NCBI RefSeq assembly: GCF_022095675.1
Contig: NZ_JAHYSG010000052.1
Coordinates: forward strand, 19,682-83,681
Source: Dactylosporangium sp. AC04546
GTDB lineage: Bacteria; Actinomycetota; Actinomycetes; Mycobacteriales; Micromonosporaceae
Reading direction: 5' to 3'
DNA length: 64,000 nt
Shown here: positions 8,063 through 16,819 of the stretch, piece by piece
How the letters are laid out: every line of letters starts with the position of its first letter
Position numbering within the stretch: the first letter of the stretch is position 1
The notes under the pieces: model-generated
Database searches by the model: none
Seen by the model: only the letters and a program-made list of their open reading frames with translations
What the model was told of the DNA's origin: nothing
Translations under genes and position numbers: made by a program

Positions 8063-8944
8063 TCATTTGATGCCGGTGAAGTTCAGCGACTGCACCAGCC
8101 GCTTGCCGAGGAAGATCAGCAACAGGAGGACGGGCAGGACGGACAGCGTGGAGCCGGCCATGAGGCCGGTCCAGTCCGGCCGGGTGTTGGGTGACTGCTG
8201 GAGGAACACACCGAGCGCGACGGTGAGCACCCGGTTGTCCTCCCCGCGGCCGACGAGCAGCGGCCACAGGAAGTCCTTCCACGCCCACACCGAGGTGGTG
8301 AGCACGATGGTGATGAGCGGCCCCCGGCTCATCGGGACGATGACCCGCCAGAAGACGCTCCAGCGGCCGGCGCCGTCGATGACGGCCGCCTCCTCGACCT
8401 CGCGCGGCACGGACAGGAAGAACTGCCGGAGGAAGAACACGGCGAACGGGGTCATCAGCAGCGACGGCGCGACCATGCCGGCGAAGGTGTTGACCAGGCC
8501 GAGGTTCTTGACGAGGGCGAAGTTGGGCAGCAGCGTGAAGATCGGCGGCACCATCAGCGCGGCGACCATGGCCCCGAAGAGCAGGTCGCGGCCGGGGAAG
8601 CGCAGCCGCGCGAAGGCGTAGCCGGCCATGGCGCAGCAGAAGGTCTGCACGGCCGCGATGAGCCCGCTGTAGATGAGGGAGTTGACGGTGTACCGCAGGA
8701 AGTTGATCTTCGCCCCGGACCCTCCGGCGGCCCGCGCCGTCTCGTCGTCGACGAGGCCGAGGACGCGCCAGAAGTTGATGAGCGTCGGGTGCTGGGGCAG
8801 CACGCCGGTGCTGTCGGTGTAGATGTCGGCGGCCGGGGTGATCGCCGTGCGGATCATCCAGTAGAACGGCACGATCGTGACGACGAGGAACACGACGAGG
8901 ACGGTCCAGGCCAGCAGCCGGCCGGGCGTCAGGCGGCGGGACAT
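8063..8944 (-). CDS. ABC sugar transporter permease (MalG type)
   Basis: Inner-membrane permease of 293 residues with six predicted transmembrane segments, starting with LLAWTVLVVFLVVTIVPFYWMI. The EAA loop is visible as VEEAAVIDGAGRWSVFWRVIVPMSRGPL, which docks with the ATPase. The start ATG at 8944 has GAAGGG upstream. The gene follows the MalF-type permease by 13 bases and precedes the binding protein. It forms a heterodimeric channel with the neighbouring permease for the sugar later cut by the GH36 enzyme. Confidence 0.93.
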   Translation of the reverse strand: MSRRLTPGRLLAWTVLVVFLVVTIVPFYWMIRTAITPAADIYTDSTGVLPQHPTLINFWRVLGLVDDETARAAGGSGAKINFLRYTVNSLIYSGLIAAVQTFCCAMAGYAFARLRFPGRDLLFGAMVAALMVPPIFTLLPNFALVKNLGLVNTFAGMVAPSLLMTPFAVFFLRQFFLSVPREVEEAAVIDGAGRWSVFWRVIVPMSRGPLITIVLTTSVWAWKDFLWPLLVGRGEDNRVLTVALGVFLQQSPNTRPDWTGLMAGSTLSVLPVLLLLIFLGKRLVQSLNFTGIK

Positions 8945-8957
8945 GTGACGGCCCTTC

Positions 8958-9911
8958 TCAGGTGAGGTCGGAACGGGAGGCACGCAGCAGCCACATCTGC
9001 ACGGCGGTGAGGACACCGAGGATGAGCACGAGCGCCATCGCGACGGCGGACGCGTAGCCCATGTGGAAGTACGTGAATGCCTGCTGGTAGATGTAGTAGT
9101 AGATGACCCGGGTGGCGCCGACCGGCACGACCTTGTCGGTGACGGCGACGGTGTCGAAGATCTGGAACGAGCCGATCAGCGACACGACGAGCACCAGGGC
9201 CAGGATCGGGCGCAGCAGCGGCAGCGTGATCATGCGGAACATCCGCAGCTCCCCCGCGCCGTCCAGGGCGGCCGACTCGTAGAGGTGCGGCGGGATCTGC
9301 AGCATCCCCGCGTAGAGCAGCAGCGCGGTGTAGCCGGTGTAGGCCCAGGTGTTGATGAGCGCGATCGACGGCAGGGCCAGGTCGGGCGAGGTGAGGAAGC
9401 CCCGGCTGTCCAGGCCCACCGCGGTGAGCAGGTGGTTGACGAAGCCGAGGTTGGCGTCGAGCAGCCACATCCACAGCAGGCCGACGGTCACGTTCGGCAC
9501 CAGCCACGGCAGCAGGATCGTGGCCCGCAGCACGACCGAGCGGGTCAGCCGGTGCATGAGCGCGGCGACGACGAGCGCGAGCAGCGTCTGCGAGCCGATG
9601 TTGAGCAGCACGTACCACGCGGTGAGCCGCAGCGACTTCCAGAACTGCGCGTCGCTCGCGAGCTTGGCGTAGTTGTCGGCACCGACGTACGACGGGGTGT
9701 TGAGCAGGCTGTAGTCGGTGACCGAGTACCAGACGCCGCGGATCGTCGGGTACAGGTAGAACACGGCGAAGCCGGCGAGCACGGGCATTAGGAACAGCCA
9801 CGCGATCCGGCGGTCGTCGCGGTGGCGGCGGCGCGGACCGGCGACGGGCGGGCCGCCGGGCGGGTCCGGTGCCGGCGGCGCGGTCACCGCCACGGAGTTA
9901 CGCATCGTCAC
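8958..9911 (-). CDS. ABC sugar transporter permease (MalF type)
   Basis: Inner-membrane permease of 317 residues, first gene of the importer/GH36 operon. It has a basic, Pro-rich N-terminal tail, six predicted membrane segments (first: AWLFLMPVLAGFAVFYLYPTI) and the EAA loop YESAALDGAGELRMFRMITLPLLRP. The GTG at 9911 is preferred because GAGG lies 7 bases upstream; the ATG at 9905 is the alternative. Its promoter region is shared with the divergent secreted DUF4832 protein and contains an AGTTTGTCAACA motif, also found before the ROK gene. Confidence 0.92.
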   Translation of the reverse strand: MTMRNSVAVTAPPAPDPPGGPPVAGPRRRHRDDRRIAWLFLMPVLAGFAVFYLYPTIRGVWYSVTDYSLLNTPSYVGADNYAKLASDAQFWKSLRLTAWYVLLNIGSQTLLALVVAALMHRLTRSVVLRATILLPWLVPNVTVGLLWMWLLDANLGFVNHLLTAVGLDSRGFLTSPDLALPSIALINTWAYTGYTALLLYAGMLQIPPHLYESAALDGAGELRMFRMITLPLLRPILALVLVVSLIGSFQIFDTVAVTDKVVPVGATRVIYYYIYQQAFTYFHMGYASAVAMALVLILGVLTAVQMWLLRASRSDLT

Positions 9912-10003
9912 GATCCGGCCTCGTTTCGTCGATCGACCGCTGTCGAATTTTGCGTCTTGCGGCCGGGGGTGGGCGGCCGCTAATAATGATGAAGCTCAGG
10001 GAA

Positions 10004-10016
10004 AGTTTGTCAACAC
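10004..10016. promoter_or_regulatory. Candidate ROK-regulator operator, copy 1
   Basis: AGTTTGTCAACAC lies in the region between the divergent permease and DUF4832 genes. It matches the sequence AGTTTGTAAACAT found 40 bases before the ROK gene, and AGTTTGT resembles the half-site of Bacillus XylR, also a ROK protein. The match is seen; binding is inferred. Confidence 0.5.
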
Positions 10017-10055
10017 CTCTTCGTATCAGGCATCCAACTTCCCGGAGGTCCACCC

Positions 10056-12383
10056 ATGCGCACCGCCCTGCGGCGGCGCCGCCTCGCGCTCGCCACCGCA
10101 CTCTGCACGGTCGCCGCCAGTGCCGTGCTCGCCCTGGCGCCGCCCGGCGCCCTCGCCGCTCCCGCGGGCCCGCCGGCCCGTCCGGCCGCGCCGGGCAGCC
10201 CGGGCCCGTCGCTCACCGACCACCCGCTGACCGCCGCCCCCAGCCCGCTCGACAACCCGCTCAAGGGCTTCGCCCGGTTCTACTTCCCGGGCGACAACCA
10301 GAACCTCGGCTACCCGCGGTCACTGGCCTGGAGCTACTTCGGCCTCTCCGAGGTGATGACCAGCGCCACCAACTGCGCCACCTACGACTGGTCCATCGTG
10401 GACAACGCGCTGAACGAGATCGCCTCGTACGGCAACCAGGCCGCCATCCGCTTCTACATGGAGTACCCCGGCGGCACCGGCAGCCACCCGGGCAACGCGA
10501 TCCCGCACTGCTTCGACGGCCACGTCACCTACCGCACCAACACGTTCTGGGGCACCACCTCCCCCGACTACGACAGCCCCTACCTGCTGAGCGCGGTCAC
10601 GAACTTCATCGCCGCGTTCGGCGCCCGCTACGACGGCGACCCGCGCATCGGCTTCATCAACCTCGGCATCGTCGGCCTGTGGGGCGAGTGGCACACGTGG
10701 CCGTTCGACACCGACACCGCCGACGGCTACCCGAACCTGATGCCGACCGACGCGCACGGGGCGCAGATCATCCAGGCCTTCGACACCGCCTTCAACACGA
10801 CGAAGCTGGAGATCCGCTACCCCGACTCGGCCGGCGGCGCCGCCAACACCCGCCGGATCGGCTACCACGACGACTCGTTCTGCTACCGGGAGGGCTCGCC
10901 GCTGGCCGGCGTGACCCTGCCGCAGTCGATGGGCGGTGCGAGCTACTCGCAGCTCCAGCGCGCGCTGAACATAGGCGTGGAGAACAAGTGGGTCACCGAC
11001 TCGATGGGCGGCGAGGTCCGCCCCGAGATCCAGAGCTCAGCGTTCACCGCGTGGCCCGGCGGCTCCGGCCAGGTCGACAACATGAAGGCCTGCATCGAGC
11101 TCGAGCACACCACGTGGAAGATCAACCAGACCAGCCAGAGCTATGCCGCGTCGGACGCGAACGTCGCGGCCGCGGTGCGGCTCATGGGCTACGACCTCAC
11201 CGCCACCCACGCCTACTTCACCGACACCGCCTCCGGCAGCGCGACCGTCGGCGTCACCGTCGTCAACAACGGCGTCGCCCCGTTCTACTACCCGTGGACG
11301 ATGACGCTCGGGCTGAAGAACCCGGCCGGCACGGTGGTCAAGACCTGGGACACGCCGTGGGACCTGCGGACCGTGATGCCCCTGAAGATCCGGGCGTTCC
11401 CGGACTGGGGCGTCGGCGCCGACCCGACGTACCGGGACTTCGGCTACCCGCAGTACTTCCAGTCGAGCGTCAGCCTGGCCGGCGTCGCGTCCGGCTCGTA
11501 CCAGCTGGTGCTGCGGGTGAAGAACCCCCTGGAGGCGCTCAGCCCGGCCGCGAAGAAGCTCCGCTTCGGCAACGCCACCCAGAACGCCGACGGGTGGCTC
11601 GGGCTCGGCGCCATGAGCGTCGGCACCGGCGGTGGCACCGACACCACGCCGCCGTCCGCGCCGACCGGCCTCGCCTCGCCGGCGAAGACGGCCTCGACCG
11701 TGTCGCTCACCTGGACCGCGTCGACCGACAACGTCGGCGTCACCGGCTATCGCGTGCTGCGCGGCGGCACGCAGGTCGCCACCACGGCCACGACGTCCTA
11801 CACCGACTCCGGCCTCACCGCGGCGACGGCGTACACCTACACCGTCCAGGCCTATGACGCGGCGGGCAACACCTCGGCCGCGTCGGCCCCGCTGACCGTC
11901 ACGACCTCCACCCAATCCACGCCCGGCCTTGTGCTCGACGACTTCGACGGCTCGCCCGCCTACCCCTCAGCCGCCCAGAACGACCTCGGCAAGTGGACCG
12001 GCGGCAACTGCTTCCTCAACGGCGGCGGCAGCGGCGCCGTCACCGGCGGAGCACTCACCCTGCAGTACAACAACTGCGGCTGGTTCGGCAGCGACGTCGG
12101 CACCGACCTCACCGGCTACACCTACCTCGTCGTCCGCATCAAGGGCAACGCCGGCGGCGAGCAGACCCACTTCAACCTCGGCCTCGGCGGCACCACAAAG
12201 GTCTTCGGCGACTACACCCTCGACGGCGGCGCACACCCCGTCATCACCACCACCTACCAGGAGATACGCATCCCGCTCACCGCCAACGGCATCAACCGCA
12301 ACAGCCCGGCCCAGCTCGCCATGGGCTTCTGGTACGGCGGCAACAGCAGCATCACCATCGACGGCTTCTCCTTCACGAACTGA
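10056..12383 (+). CDS. Secreted DUF4874/DUF4832 protein with Fn3 and C-terminal binding module
   Basis: Exported protein of 775 residues, probably acting on or binding an extracellular polysaccharide. A Sec signal peptide (basic MRTALRRRR, cleavage near ALA-AP at 34/35) is followed by a DUF4874/DUF4832 region (about 60-510) with NPLKGFARF near 67 and GIVGLWGEWH near 204-213. This looks like a TIM-barrel glycosidase relative of unknown activity. A fibronectin III domain (about 528-617) and a 150-residue beta-rich module (626-775, GLVLDDFDG...GFSFTN) come next. The last module is almost identical at DNA level to that of the next gene. The stop is 7 bases before that gene, so they form an operon, divergent from the sugar importer. 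Confidence 0.82.
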   Translation: MRTALRRRRLALATALCTVAASAVLALAPPGALAAPAGPPARPAAPGSPGPSLTDHPLTAAPSPLDNPLKGFARFYFPGDNQNLGYPRSLAWSYFGLSEVMTSATNCATYDWSIVDNALNEIASYGNQAAIRFYMEYPGGTGSHPGNAIPHCFDGHVTYRTNTFWGTTSPDYDSPYLLSAVTNFIAAFGARYDGDPRIGFINLGIVGLWGEWHTWPFDTDTADGYPNLMPTDAHGAQIIQAFDTAFNTTKLEIRYPDSAGGAANTRRIGYHDDSFCYREGSPLAGVTLPQSMGGASYSQLQRALNIGVENKWVTDSMGGEVRPEIQSSAFTAWPGGSGQVDNMKACIELEHTTWKINQTSQSYAASDANVAAAVRLMGYDLTATHAYFTDTASGSATVGVTVVNNGVAPFYYPWTMTLGLKNPAGTVVKTWDTPWDLRTVMPLKIRAFPDWGVGADPTYRDFGYPQYFQSSVSLAGVASGSYQLVLRVKNPLEALSPAAKKLRFGNATQNADGWLGLGAMSVGTGGGTDTTPPSAPTGLASPAKTASTVSLTWTASTDNVGVTGYRVLRGGTQVATTATTSYTDSGLTAATAYTYTVQAYDAAGNTSAASAPLTVTTSTQSTPGLVLDDFDGSPAYPSAAQNDLGKWTGGNCFLNGGGSGAVTGGALTLQYNNCGWFGSDVGTDLTGYTYLVVRIKGNAGGEQTHFNLGLGGTTKVFGDYTLDGGAHPVITTTYQEIRIPLTANGINRNSPAQLAMGFWYGGNSSITIDGFSFTN
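11934..12298 (+). repeat. Direct repeat, copy 1 (C-terminal module of DUF4832 protein 1)
   Basis: These 365 bases match 14440-14804 with only three differences by eye. After that point the two genes diverge abruptly at DNA level while the protein stays similar. This pattern suggests a recent duplication or gene-conversion tract. Confidence 0.85.
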
Positions 12384-12390
12384 GCGGACG

Positions 12391-14889
12391 ATGCGACGAA
12401 CCCTCGCGACACTTCTCGCCCTCGCGCTCGCCGGCCTGCCCGGCGTCGCGCACGCCGACGCGCCGACCACGACCGTGACCTTCACCGCCGACACCGCGAC
12501 CGTGTTCACCAACCCGGAGCGCGGCTTCCACAACCGGTACGAGATCGTCAACGACCCGACCGTCAACGACTACGCGAGCAACACCATCCCCGGCTTCAAC
12601 CCCGACATGCTCGACCGCACGTTCGCCCGGGCGCACGCGGCCGGGAACACGCTCATCCACAGCTACGTCCACCTCGACAAGTACCAGACGAGCGACCTGC
12701 CGCCGGCCCTGCTGGACAACCTCGGGACCGGCCTGGGCGCGATCCGGGCCCAGGGCATGAAGATCGTGCTGCGGTTCGCCTACGTCTGGGACGGCTACTC
12801 CGCGGTCACCGAGCCGCAGATGGAGCGGCACCTCGACCAGCTGGCCCCGGTGCTGGCGGCGAACGCCGACGTCATCATGCACATCGAGGGCGGGTTCTTC
12901 GGGGCGTGGGGCGAGTGGCATTCCAGCCCCTACACGGCCTCCTCCGAGGAGAGCCAGGCGCCGGTGCGGTACCGCCTCGTGAAGAAGCTGCTCAGCAGCA
13001 CGCCGGCGACGATCCCGATCGCCATCCGCTACCCCATCTTCAACTACGAGTTCGCCCAGCGCACCACGCCGCCGCCCGGCTGCCCGCTGCCGGACAACTG
13101 CCTGATGACCACCCAGGACTTCGACCGGCTCGGCTTCCACGACGACTGCTTCCTGGCCGACTCGGCCGACATGGGCACGTACGACCAGAACTCCTGGCTG
13201 GGCTGGTTCGACGTGGCCACGAAGAAGCAGTGGGTGTACGACATGGCGACGTCCACCGGCGGCAACAAGCTCGTCGGCGGGGAGACCTGCAACTCCAGCG
13301 GGGCCAACGACGCCGCCGGGGTCAACGCCCAGTTCGAGCTGTCGCACCAGCACTGGACCGAGATCAACGAGGACTACGCGCCGGTCAACATCGACATCTG
13401 GAAGGCGGCGCAGCTGCCGGCGTCGGGCGCCGACCCGGCCGAGACACTGTTCCACCGGGTCGAGCGCAAGCTCGGCTACCGGCTGCGCCTCACCGACGCC
13501 ACCTGGACCGCGCAGGCGACCGCCGGCGCGCCGTTCACCTTCGCCGCCCACCTGGCCAACGACGGCTACGCGGGCATCGTGAAGGCCCGCCCGGTGTTCC
13601 TGGTCTTCGACAACGGCACGAACCGCTACAACGTGCCGCTCACCGGCCTCGACCCGCGCACCTGGCGGCCGGGCGCGGCCACCGTGCCGACCCAGACGGT
13701 CACGCTGCCGGCGATGGCGGCCGGCACGTACAAGCTCGCGCTCTGGCTGCCCGACCAGGCGACCGGCCTGCGGGCGAACCCCGCCTACTCGGTCCGGCTG
13801 GCCAATGCCGGGACCTGGGACGCCACCAAGGGCTACAACGTGCTGTCCACGGCGATCCCGGTCGGCTCGTGCACCGCGGACTGCGTGGCACCGACGGCGC
13901 CGGCGCTGACGGTCACCGGGTCGACGTCGTCGTCCGTGTCGCTGTCCTGGAGCGGCGCGACCGACAACGTCGGGGTGACCGGCTACGCGGTCTACCGTGA
14001 CGGCGTCCTGCGCACGACGGTCACCGGCACCTCGTACACCGACACCGGCGTGCCGGCCGGGTCGCACACCTACACCGTGCGGGCCCGCGACGCGGCCGGG
14101 AACGAGTCGGCGGCGAGCAACGCGGTGACGGTCGGCGTCGGCTGCACCGACTGCGCGGCGCCGTCCACGCCGGGCGGCCTGGCGGTCACGGCGACGACAC
14201 CGACGTCGATCGCGCTGTCGTGGACCGCCTCGACCGACAACGTCGGCGTCACGGGCTACCAGGTGTACCGCGACGGCGTCCTGCGCACGACCGTGACCGG
14301 CACGTCCTACACCGACACCGGCCTGGCGGCCGGCTCGTACACCTACACCGTCAGGGCCCGGGACGCGGCCGGCAACCTCTCCCCGGCGTCGGCGCCGGTG
14401 ACCGCGGCGACCGCGCCGCCGACGCCGCCGGGGCTGGTCCTCGACGACTTCGACGGCTCGCCCGCCTACCCCTCAGCCGCTCAGAACGACCTCGGCAAGT
14501 GGACCGGCGGCAACTGCTTCCTCAACGGCGGCGGCAGCGGCGCCGTCACCGGCGGAGCACTCACCCTGCAGTACAACAACTGCGGCTGGTTCGGCAGCGA
14601 CGTCGGCACCGACCTCACCGGCTACACCTACCTCGTCGTCCGCATCAAGGGCAACGCCGGCGGCGAGCAGACCCACTTCAACCTCGGCCTCGGCGGCACC
14701 ACAAAGGTCTTCGGCGACTACACCCTCGACGGCGGCGCACACCCCGTCATCACCACCACCTACCAGGAGATACGCATCCCGCTCGTCGCCAACGGCATCA
14801 ACCGGGCCAGCCCCGCGCAGCTCGCGATGGGCTTCTGGTTCGGCGGCAACAGCGCCATCACGATCGACAGCATCTCGTTCAGCAACTGA
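12391..14889 (+). CDS. Secreted DUF4874/DUF4832 protein with two Fn3 domains and C-terminal binding module
   Basis: Second exported protein of the pair, 832 residues. Sec signal peptide (MRRTLATLLALALAGLPGVAHA), then a DUF4874 start FTNPERGFHNRYE, the shared GGFFGAWGEWH motif near 167-177 and a DUF4832 core to about 490. Two Fn3 repeats follow (about 497-585 and 588-675), similar to one another (YAVYRDGVLRTTVTGTSYTDTG and its twin), each preceded by a short Cys-containing linker (CTADC, CTDC). The C-terminal module (681-832) is nearly identical to that of the previous gene. The ATG at 12391 is 7 bases after the upstream stop. The catalytic residues of this family are not established; the invariant Glu in WGEWH is a candidate. 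Confidence 0.82.
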   Translation: MRRTLATLLALALAGLPGVAHADAPTTTVTFTADTATVFTNPERGFHNRYEIVNDPTVNDYASNTIPGFNPDMLDRTFARAHAAGNTLIHSYVHLDKYQTSDLPPALLDNLGTGLGAIRAQGMKIVLRFAYVWDGYSAVTEPQMERHLDQLAPVLAANADVIMHIEGGFFGAWGEWHSSPYTASSEESQAPVRYRLVKKLLSSTPATIPIAIRYPIFNYEFAQRTTPPPGCPLPDNCLMTTQDFDRLGFHDDCFLADSADMGTYDQNSWLGWFDVATKKQWVYDMATSTGGNKLVGGETCNSSGANDAAGVNAQFELSHQHWTEINEDYAPVNIDIWKAAQLPASGADPAETLFHRVERKLGYRLRLTDATWTAQATAGAPFTFAAHLANDGYAGIVKARPVFLVFDNGTNRYNVPLTGLDPRTWRPGAATVPTQTVTLPAMAAGTYKLALWLPDQATGLRANPAYSVRLANAGTWDATKGYNVLSTAIPVGSCTADCVAPTAPALTVTGSTSSSVSLSWSGATDNVGVTGYAVYRDGVLRTTVTGTSYTDTGVPAGSHTYTVRARDAAGNESAASNAVTVGVGCTDCAAPSTPGGLAVTATTPTSIALSWTASTDNVGVTGYQVYRDGVLRTTVTGTSYTDTGLAAGSYTYTVRARDAAGNLSPASAPVTAATAPPTPPGLVLDDFDGSPAYPSAAQNDLGKWTGGNCFLNGGGSGAVTGGALTLQYNNCGWFGSDVGTDLTGYTYLVVRIKGNAGGEQTHFNLGLGGTTKVFGDYTLDGGAHPVITTTYQEIRIPLVANGINRASPAQLAMGFWFGGNSAITIDSISFSN
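14440..14804 (+). repeat. Direct repeat, copy 2 (C-terminal module of DUF4832 protein 2)
   Basis: Partner of 11934-12298 at an offset of 2506 bases. The differences seen are one silent change (GCC/GCT) and two bases giving Thr to Val. It encodes most of the C-terminal carbohydrate-binding-like module. Confidence 0.85.
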
Positions 14890-14897
14890 AACCCCAC

Positions 14898-14931
14898 GTC
14901 CCGGCGCCGCGGTCGCACGCGGCGCCGGGAC
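14898..14931 (+). terminator. Intrinsic terminator after the DUF4832 operon
   Basis: Perfect 14-bp stem (GTCCCGGCGCCGCG and its complement) with the 6-base loop GTCGCA, 8 bases after the stop of the second DUF4832 gene. It is followed by CTTGCGCT rather than a T-tract, as is usual in actinomycetes. Confidence 0.8.
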
Positions 14932-14947
14932 TTGCGCTCCTCCGGGG

Positions 14948-14960
14948 AGTTTGTAAACAT
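14948..14960. promoter_or_regulatory. Candidate ROK-regulator operator, copy 2 (autoregulatory)
   Basis: AGTTTGTAAACAT lies 38 bases before the GTG of the ROK gene, inside an AT-rich promoter stretch. It shares 11 of 12 core bases with the site at 10004-10016. Autoregulation by the ROK protein is inferred. Confidence 0.5.
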
Positions 14961-14998
14961 CATAGCAATATTACGTTCACCGACCCGAAGGGCAGACC

Positions 14999-16168
14999 GT
15001 GACAGACCAGGTCATCGCCGGCACCGACCTGTCGCGGCTGCGGGAGCTGAACTCGCTGACGGTGGTCCGGGCGCTGCGCGACCAGCCGCCGACCACGGTC
15101 ACGGAGCTGGCCAACGTGACCGGGCTGTCCCGCCCCGCGGTCGACGTGATCGCGCAGGGCCTGGTCAGCAGCGGCTGGGCGACGATCGTCGAGCCCGGCG
15201 GGAGCAGCACGGTCGGCCGACCGGCCCGGCGGTACCGCTTCCGGGCCACCGCCGGCTACGTCATCGGCGTCGACGTCGGCGCCCACAAGATCCTGGTGCT
15301 GCTGGCCGACCTCGACGGCAACGTCGTGCACACGGCCCGGTGCGCGGTCGCCGCGGACGCCGACCCGGCCGCGCGGCTCGCCGCCCTCGACCAGATCCTC
15401 GCCGCGACCCTGGAGGAGTCGGGCAAGGCCCCGGCCGACATCTGGGCGGTCACCGTCGGCGTCACCGGCCCGGTCGACGCGTCCGGCAAGACGACGCTGT
15501 TCACCCCGCTGCCCGGCTGGCGGACGGTCGACCTCCCGGCCCACCTGAGTGACCGCTTCACCTGCCCGATCATCGTCGAGAACGACTGCAAGCTGGCCGC
15601 CCTCGCCGAGCGCTGGCAGGGCGCGGCCCGTGACGCGAACGACATCGTGTTCCTGCTCGCCGGCATGCGCCTGGGCGCCGGCCTCATCATCGACGGCGTC
15701 CTGCGCCGCGGCTACGGCGGGGCGGCGGGCGAGATCGGCGCCCTGAAGGCCGTCCGCTGGCTGACCGCCCCGTCGCACCTGCAGAGCTGCCCCGGCGTTC
15801 CGACCACGGTGAGCCCGGACGACGCCGCGGCCTGGGTCTTCAACGCGGCCCGCGCCGGCAACCGCGACGCCCGCACAGCGGTGAACCGCTACGTGAAGGA
15901 CCTGGCGATCGGCACCGCAGCCCTGGTCCTGGCCCTGGACCCGCAGATCGTGGTCTACGGCGGCGGCTTCTCCCGCTCCGCCGACCTGGTCCTGGAGCCC
16001 CTGCACCGCGAGCTGCAGAAGCTCTGCCTGCGCGTGCCGGACGTGCGGGCCTCGACCCTGGGCGCGGACAGCGTGGCCCTGGGCGCCCTCCGCCTGGCCC
16101 TGAACGAGGTCGACCAGCGCCTGTTCACGGTCGGCCTGAGTGCCCCGGTCGCCCCTCGGCGCGACTAG
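14999..16168 (+). CDS. ROK family transcriptional regulator
   Basis: Sugar-responsive repressor of 389 residues. It has an N-terminal MarR-like winged helix (about 14-65: SLTVVRALRDQPPTTVTELA, GLSRPAVDVI) and a ROK sugar-kinase-fold domain (IGVDVGAHKILVLLADLDG, VTVGVTGPVD, IVENDCKLAALAERW, YGGGFSRSADLVL). The usual ROK zinc site (CxCGxxGCxE) is missing: the corresponding stretch reads SHLQSCPGVPTTVSP. The GTG at 14999 has GAAGGG upstream. It stands alone after a terminator. The shared AGTTTGTnAACA motif suggests it controls itself and the divergent importer/DUF4832 operons. Confidence 0.88.
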   Translation: MTDQVIAGTDLSRLRELNSLTVVRALRDQPPTTVTELANVTGLSRPAVDVIAQGLVSSGWATIVEPGGSSTVGRPARRYRFRATAGYVIGVDVGAHKILVLLADLDGNVVHTARCAVAADADPAARLAALDQILAATLEESGKAPADIWAVTVGVTGPVDASGKTTLFTPLPGWRTVDLPAHLSDRFTCPIIVENDCKLAALAERWQGAARDANDIVFLLAGMRLGAGLIIDGVLRRGYGGAAGEIGALKAVRWLTAPSHLQSCPGVPTTVSPDDAAAWVFNAARAGNRDARTAVNRYVKDLAIGTAALVLALDPQIVVYGGGFSRSADLVLEPLHRELQKLCLRVPDVRASTLGADSVALGALRLALNEVDQRLFTVGLSAPVAPRRD

Positions 16169-16172
16169 CGGG

Positions 16173-16793
16173 TCACCAGCCGAGGACCGGGCCGTCCAGG
16201 ACCGCGCCGCCGGCCAGGGCGGCCAGGTGGGCCGCGAGCTCCGGCATCTCGGGCGGGACGTGCACGTAGAGGTTGTGACCCGGGTGCGGCGGGCGGTGCC
16301 ACAGCTCGGCGCCGTTGACGCTCAGCTCGAATCCGGACTCGTGATGGACCCCCGGCCAGTGCGTCAGCCACGAGATCGTGGCCGGCTCCGGGCCGGCCAG
16401 CGCGAGGATCGTGTCCGGCAGCGGGCTCGGCAGCGGCTGGTCGTAGGCGGTGAACTCGGCCGGGACCGGTGGCAGCTCCCGCAGCGCGGCGCGCAGCCCG
16501 GGCGTCAGGCGCGTGCCCACCCGCACGCCGCCGTCGTCCCGGCGCGGGATCGGCAGCTCGTCCGGCGGGAGCAGCGGCGTGAGCACGGTCGCGGCCCGCG
16601 CATCGGGGAACTGGACGCAGACCATGCCGTCGACGTCCGCGAAGCGGTCCAGGTCGTGGGAGCCGGTCGTGACCGACGCGCCGACCTCCGGCTGGCAGCA
16701 GGGCGGGGCGACCGCGGCGAGGCGCCGCGCCATCGCAAAGGCCTCGGCGAGGTCGTCGCCGGTGTGGATGCGGTAGACGGCCGAGTTGCCCAA
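16173..16793 (-). CDS. Hypothetical protein
   Basis: I do not recognise this 206-residue protein. Codon use is typical of the genome (third positions nearly all G/C), which supports it as real. It has no signal peptide or membrane segment. Visible features are a Cys pair in APPCCQPEVG, a Pro-rich central part (LPPDELPIPRRDDGG) and the His/Trp-rich LTHWPGVHHESGFELSVNG. The TTG at 16793 is chosen because the frame continues upstream only into the stop region of the SGNH hydrolase gene 27 bases away. It is convergent with the ROK gene (4-base gap). The domain pattern suggests a small soluble globular protein only. Confidence 0.6.
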   Translation of the reverse strand: MGNSAVYRIHTGDDLAEAFAMARRLAAVAPPCCQPEVGASVTTGSHDLDRFADVDGMVCVQFPDARAATVLTPLLPPDELPIPRRDDGGVRVGTRLTPGLRAALRELPPVPAEFTAYDQPLPSPLPDTILALAGPEPATISWLTHWPGVHHESGFELSVNGAELWHRPPHPGHNLYVHVPPEMPELAAHLAALAGGAVLDGPVLGW

Positions 16794-16819
16794 CGCCTGC
16801 CCCGTTCCGTAGCCGACGC

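Noticed and set aside
4641..8621. Long plus-strand frame opposite the importer/GH36 operon
   Set aside because: A shadow of GC-rich third positions in the minus-strand genes; no recognisable domain.
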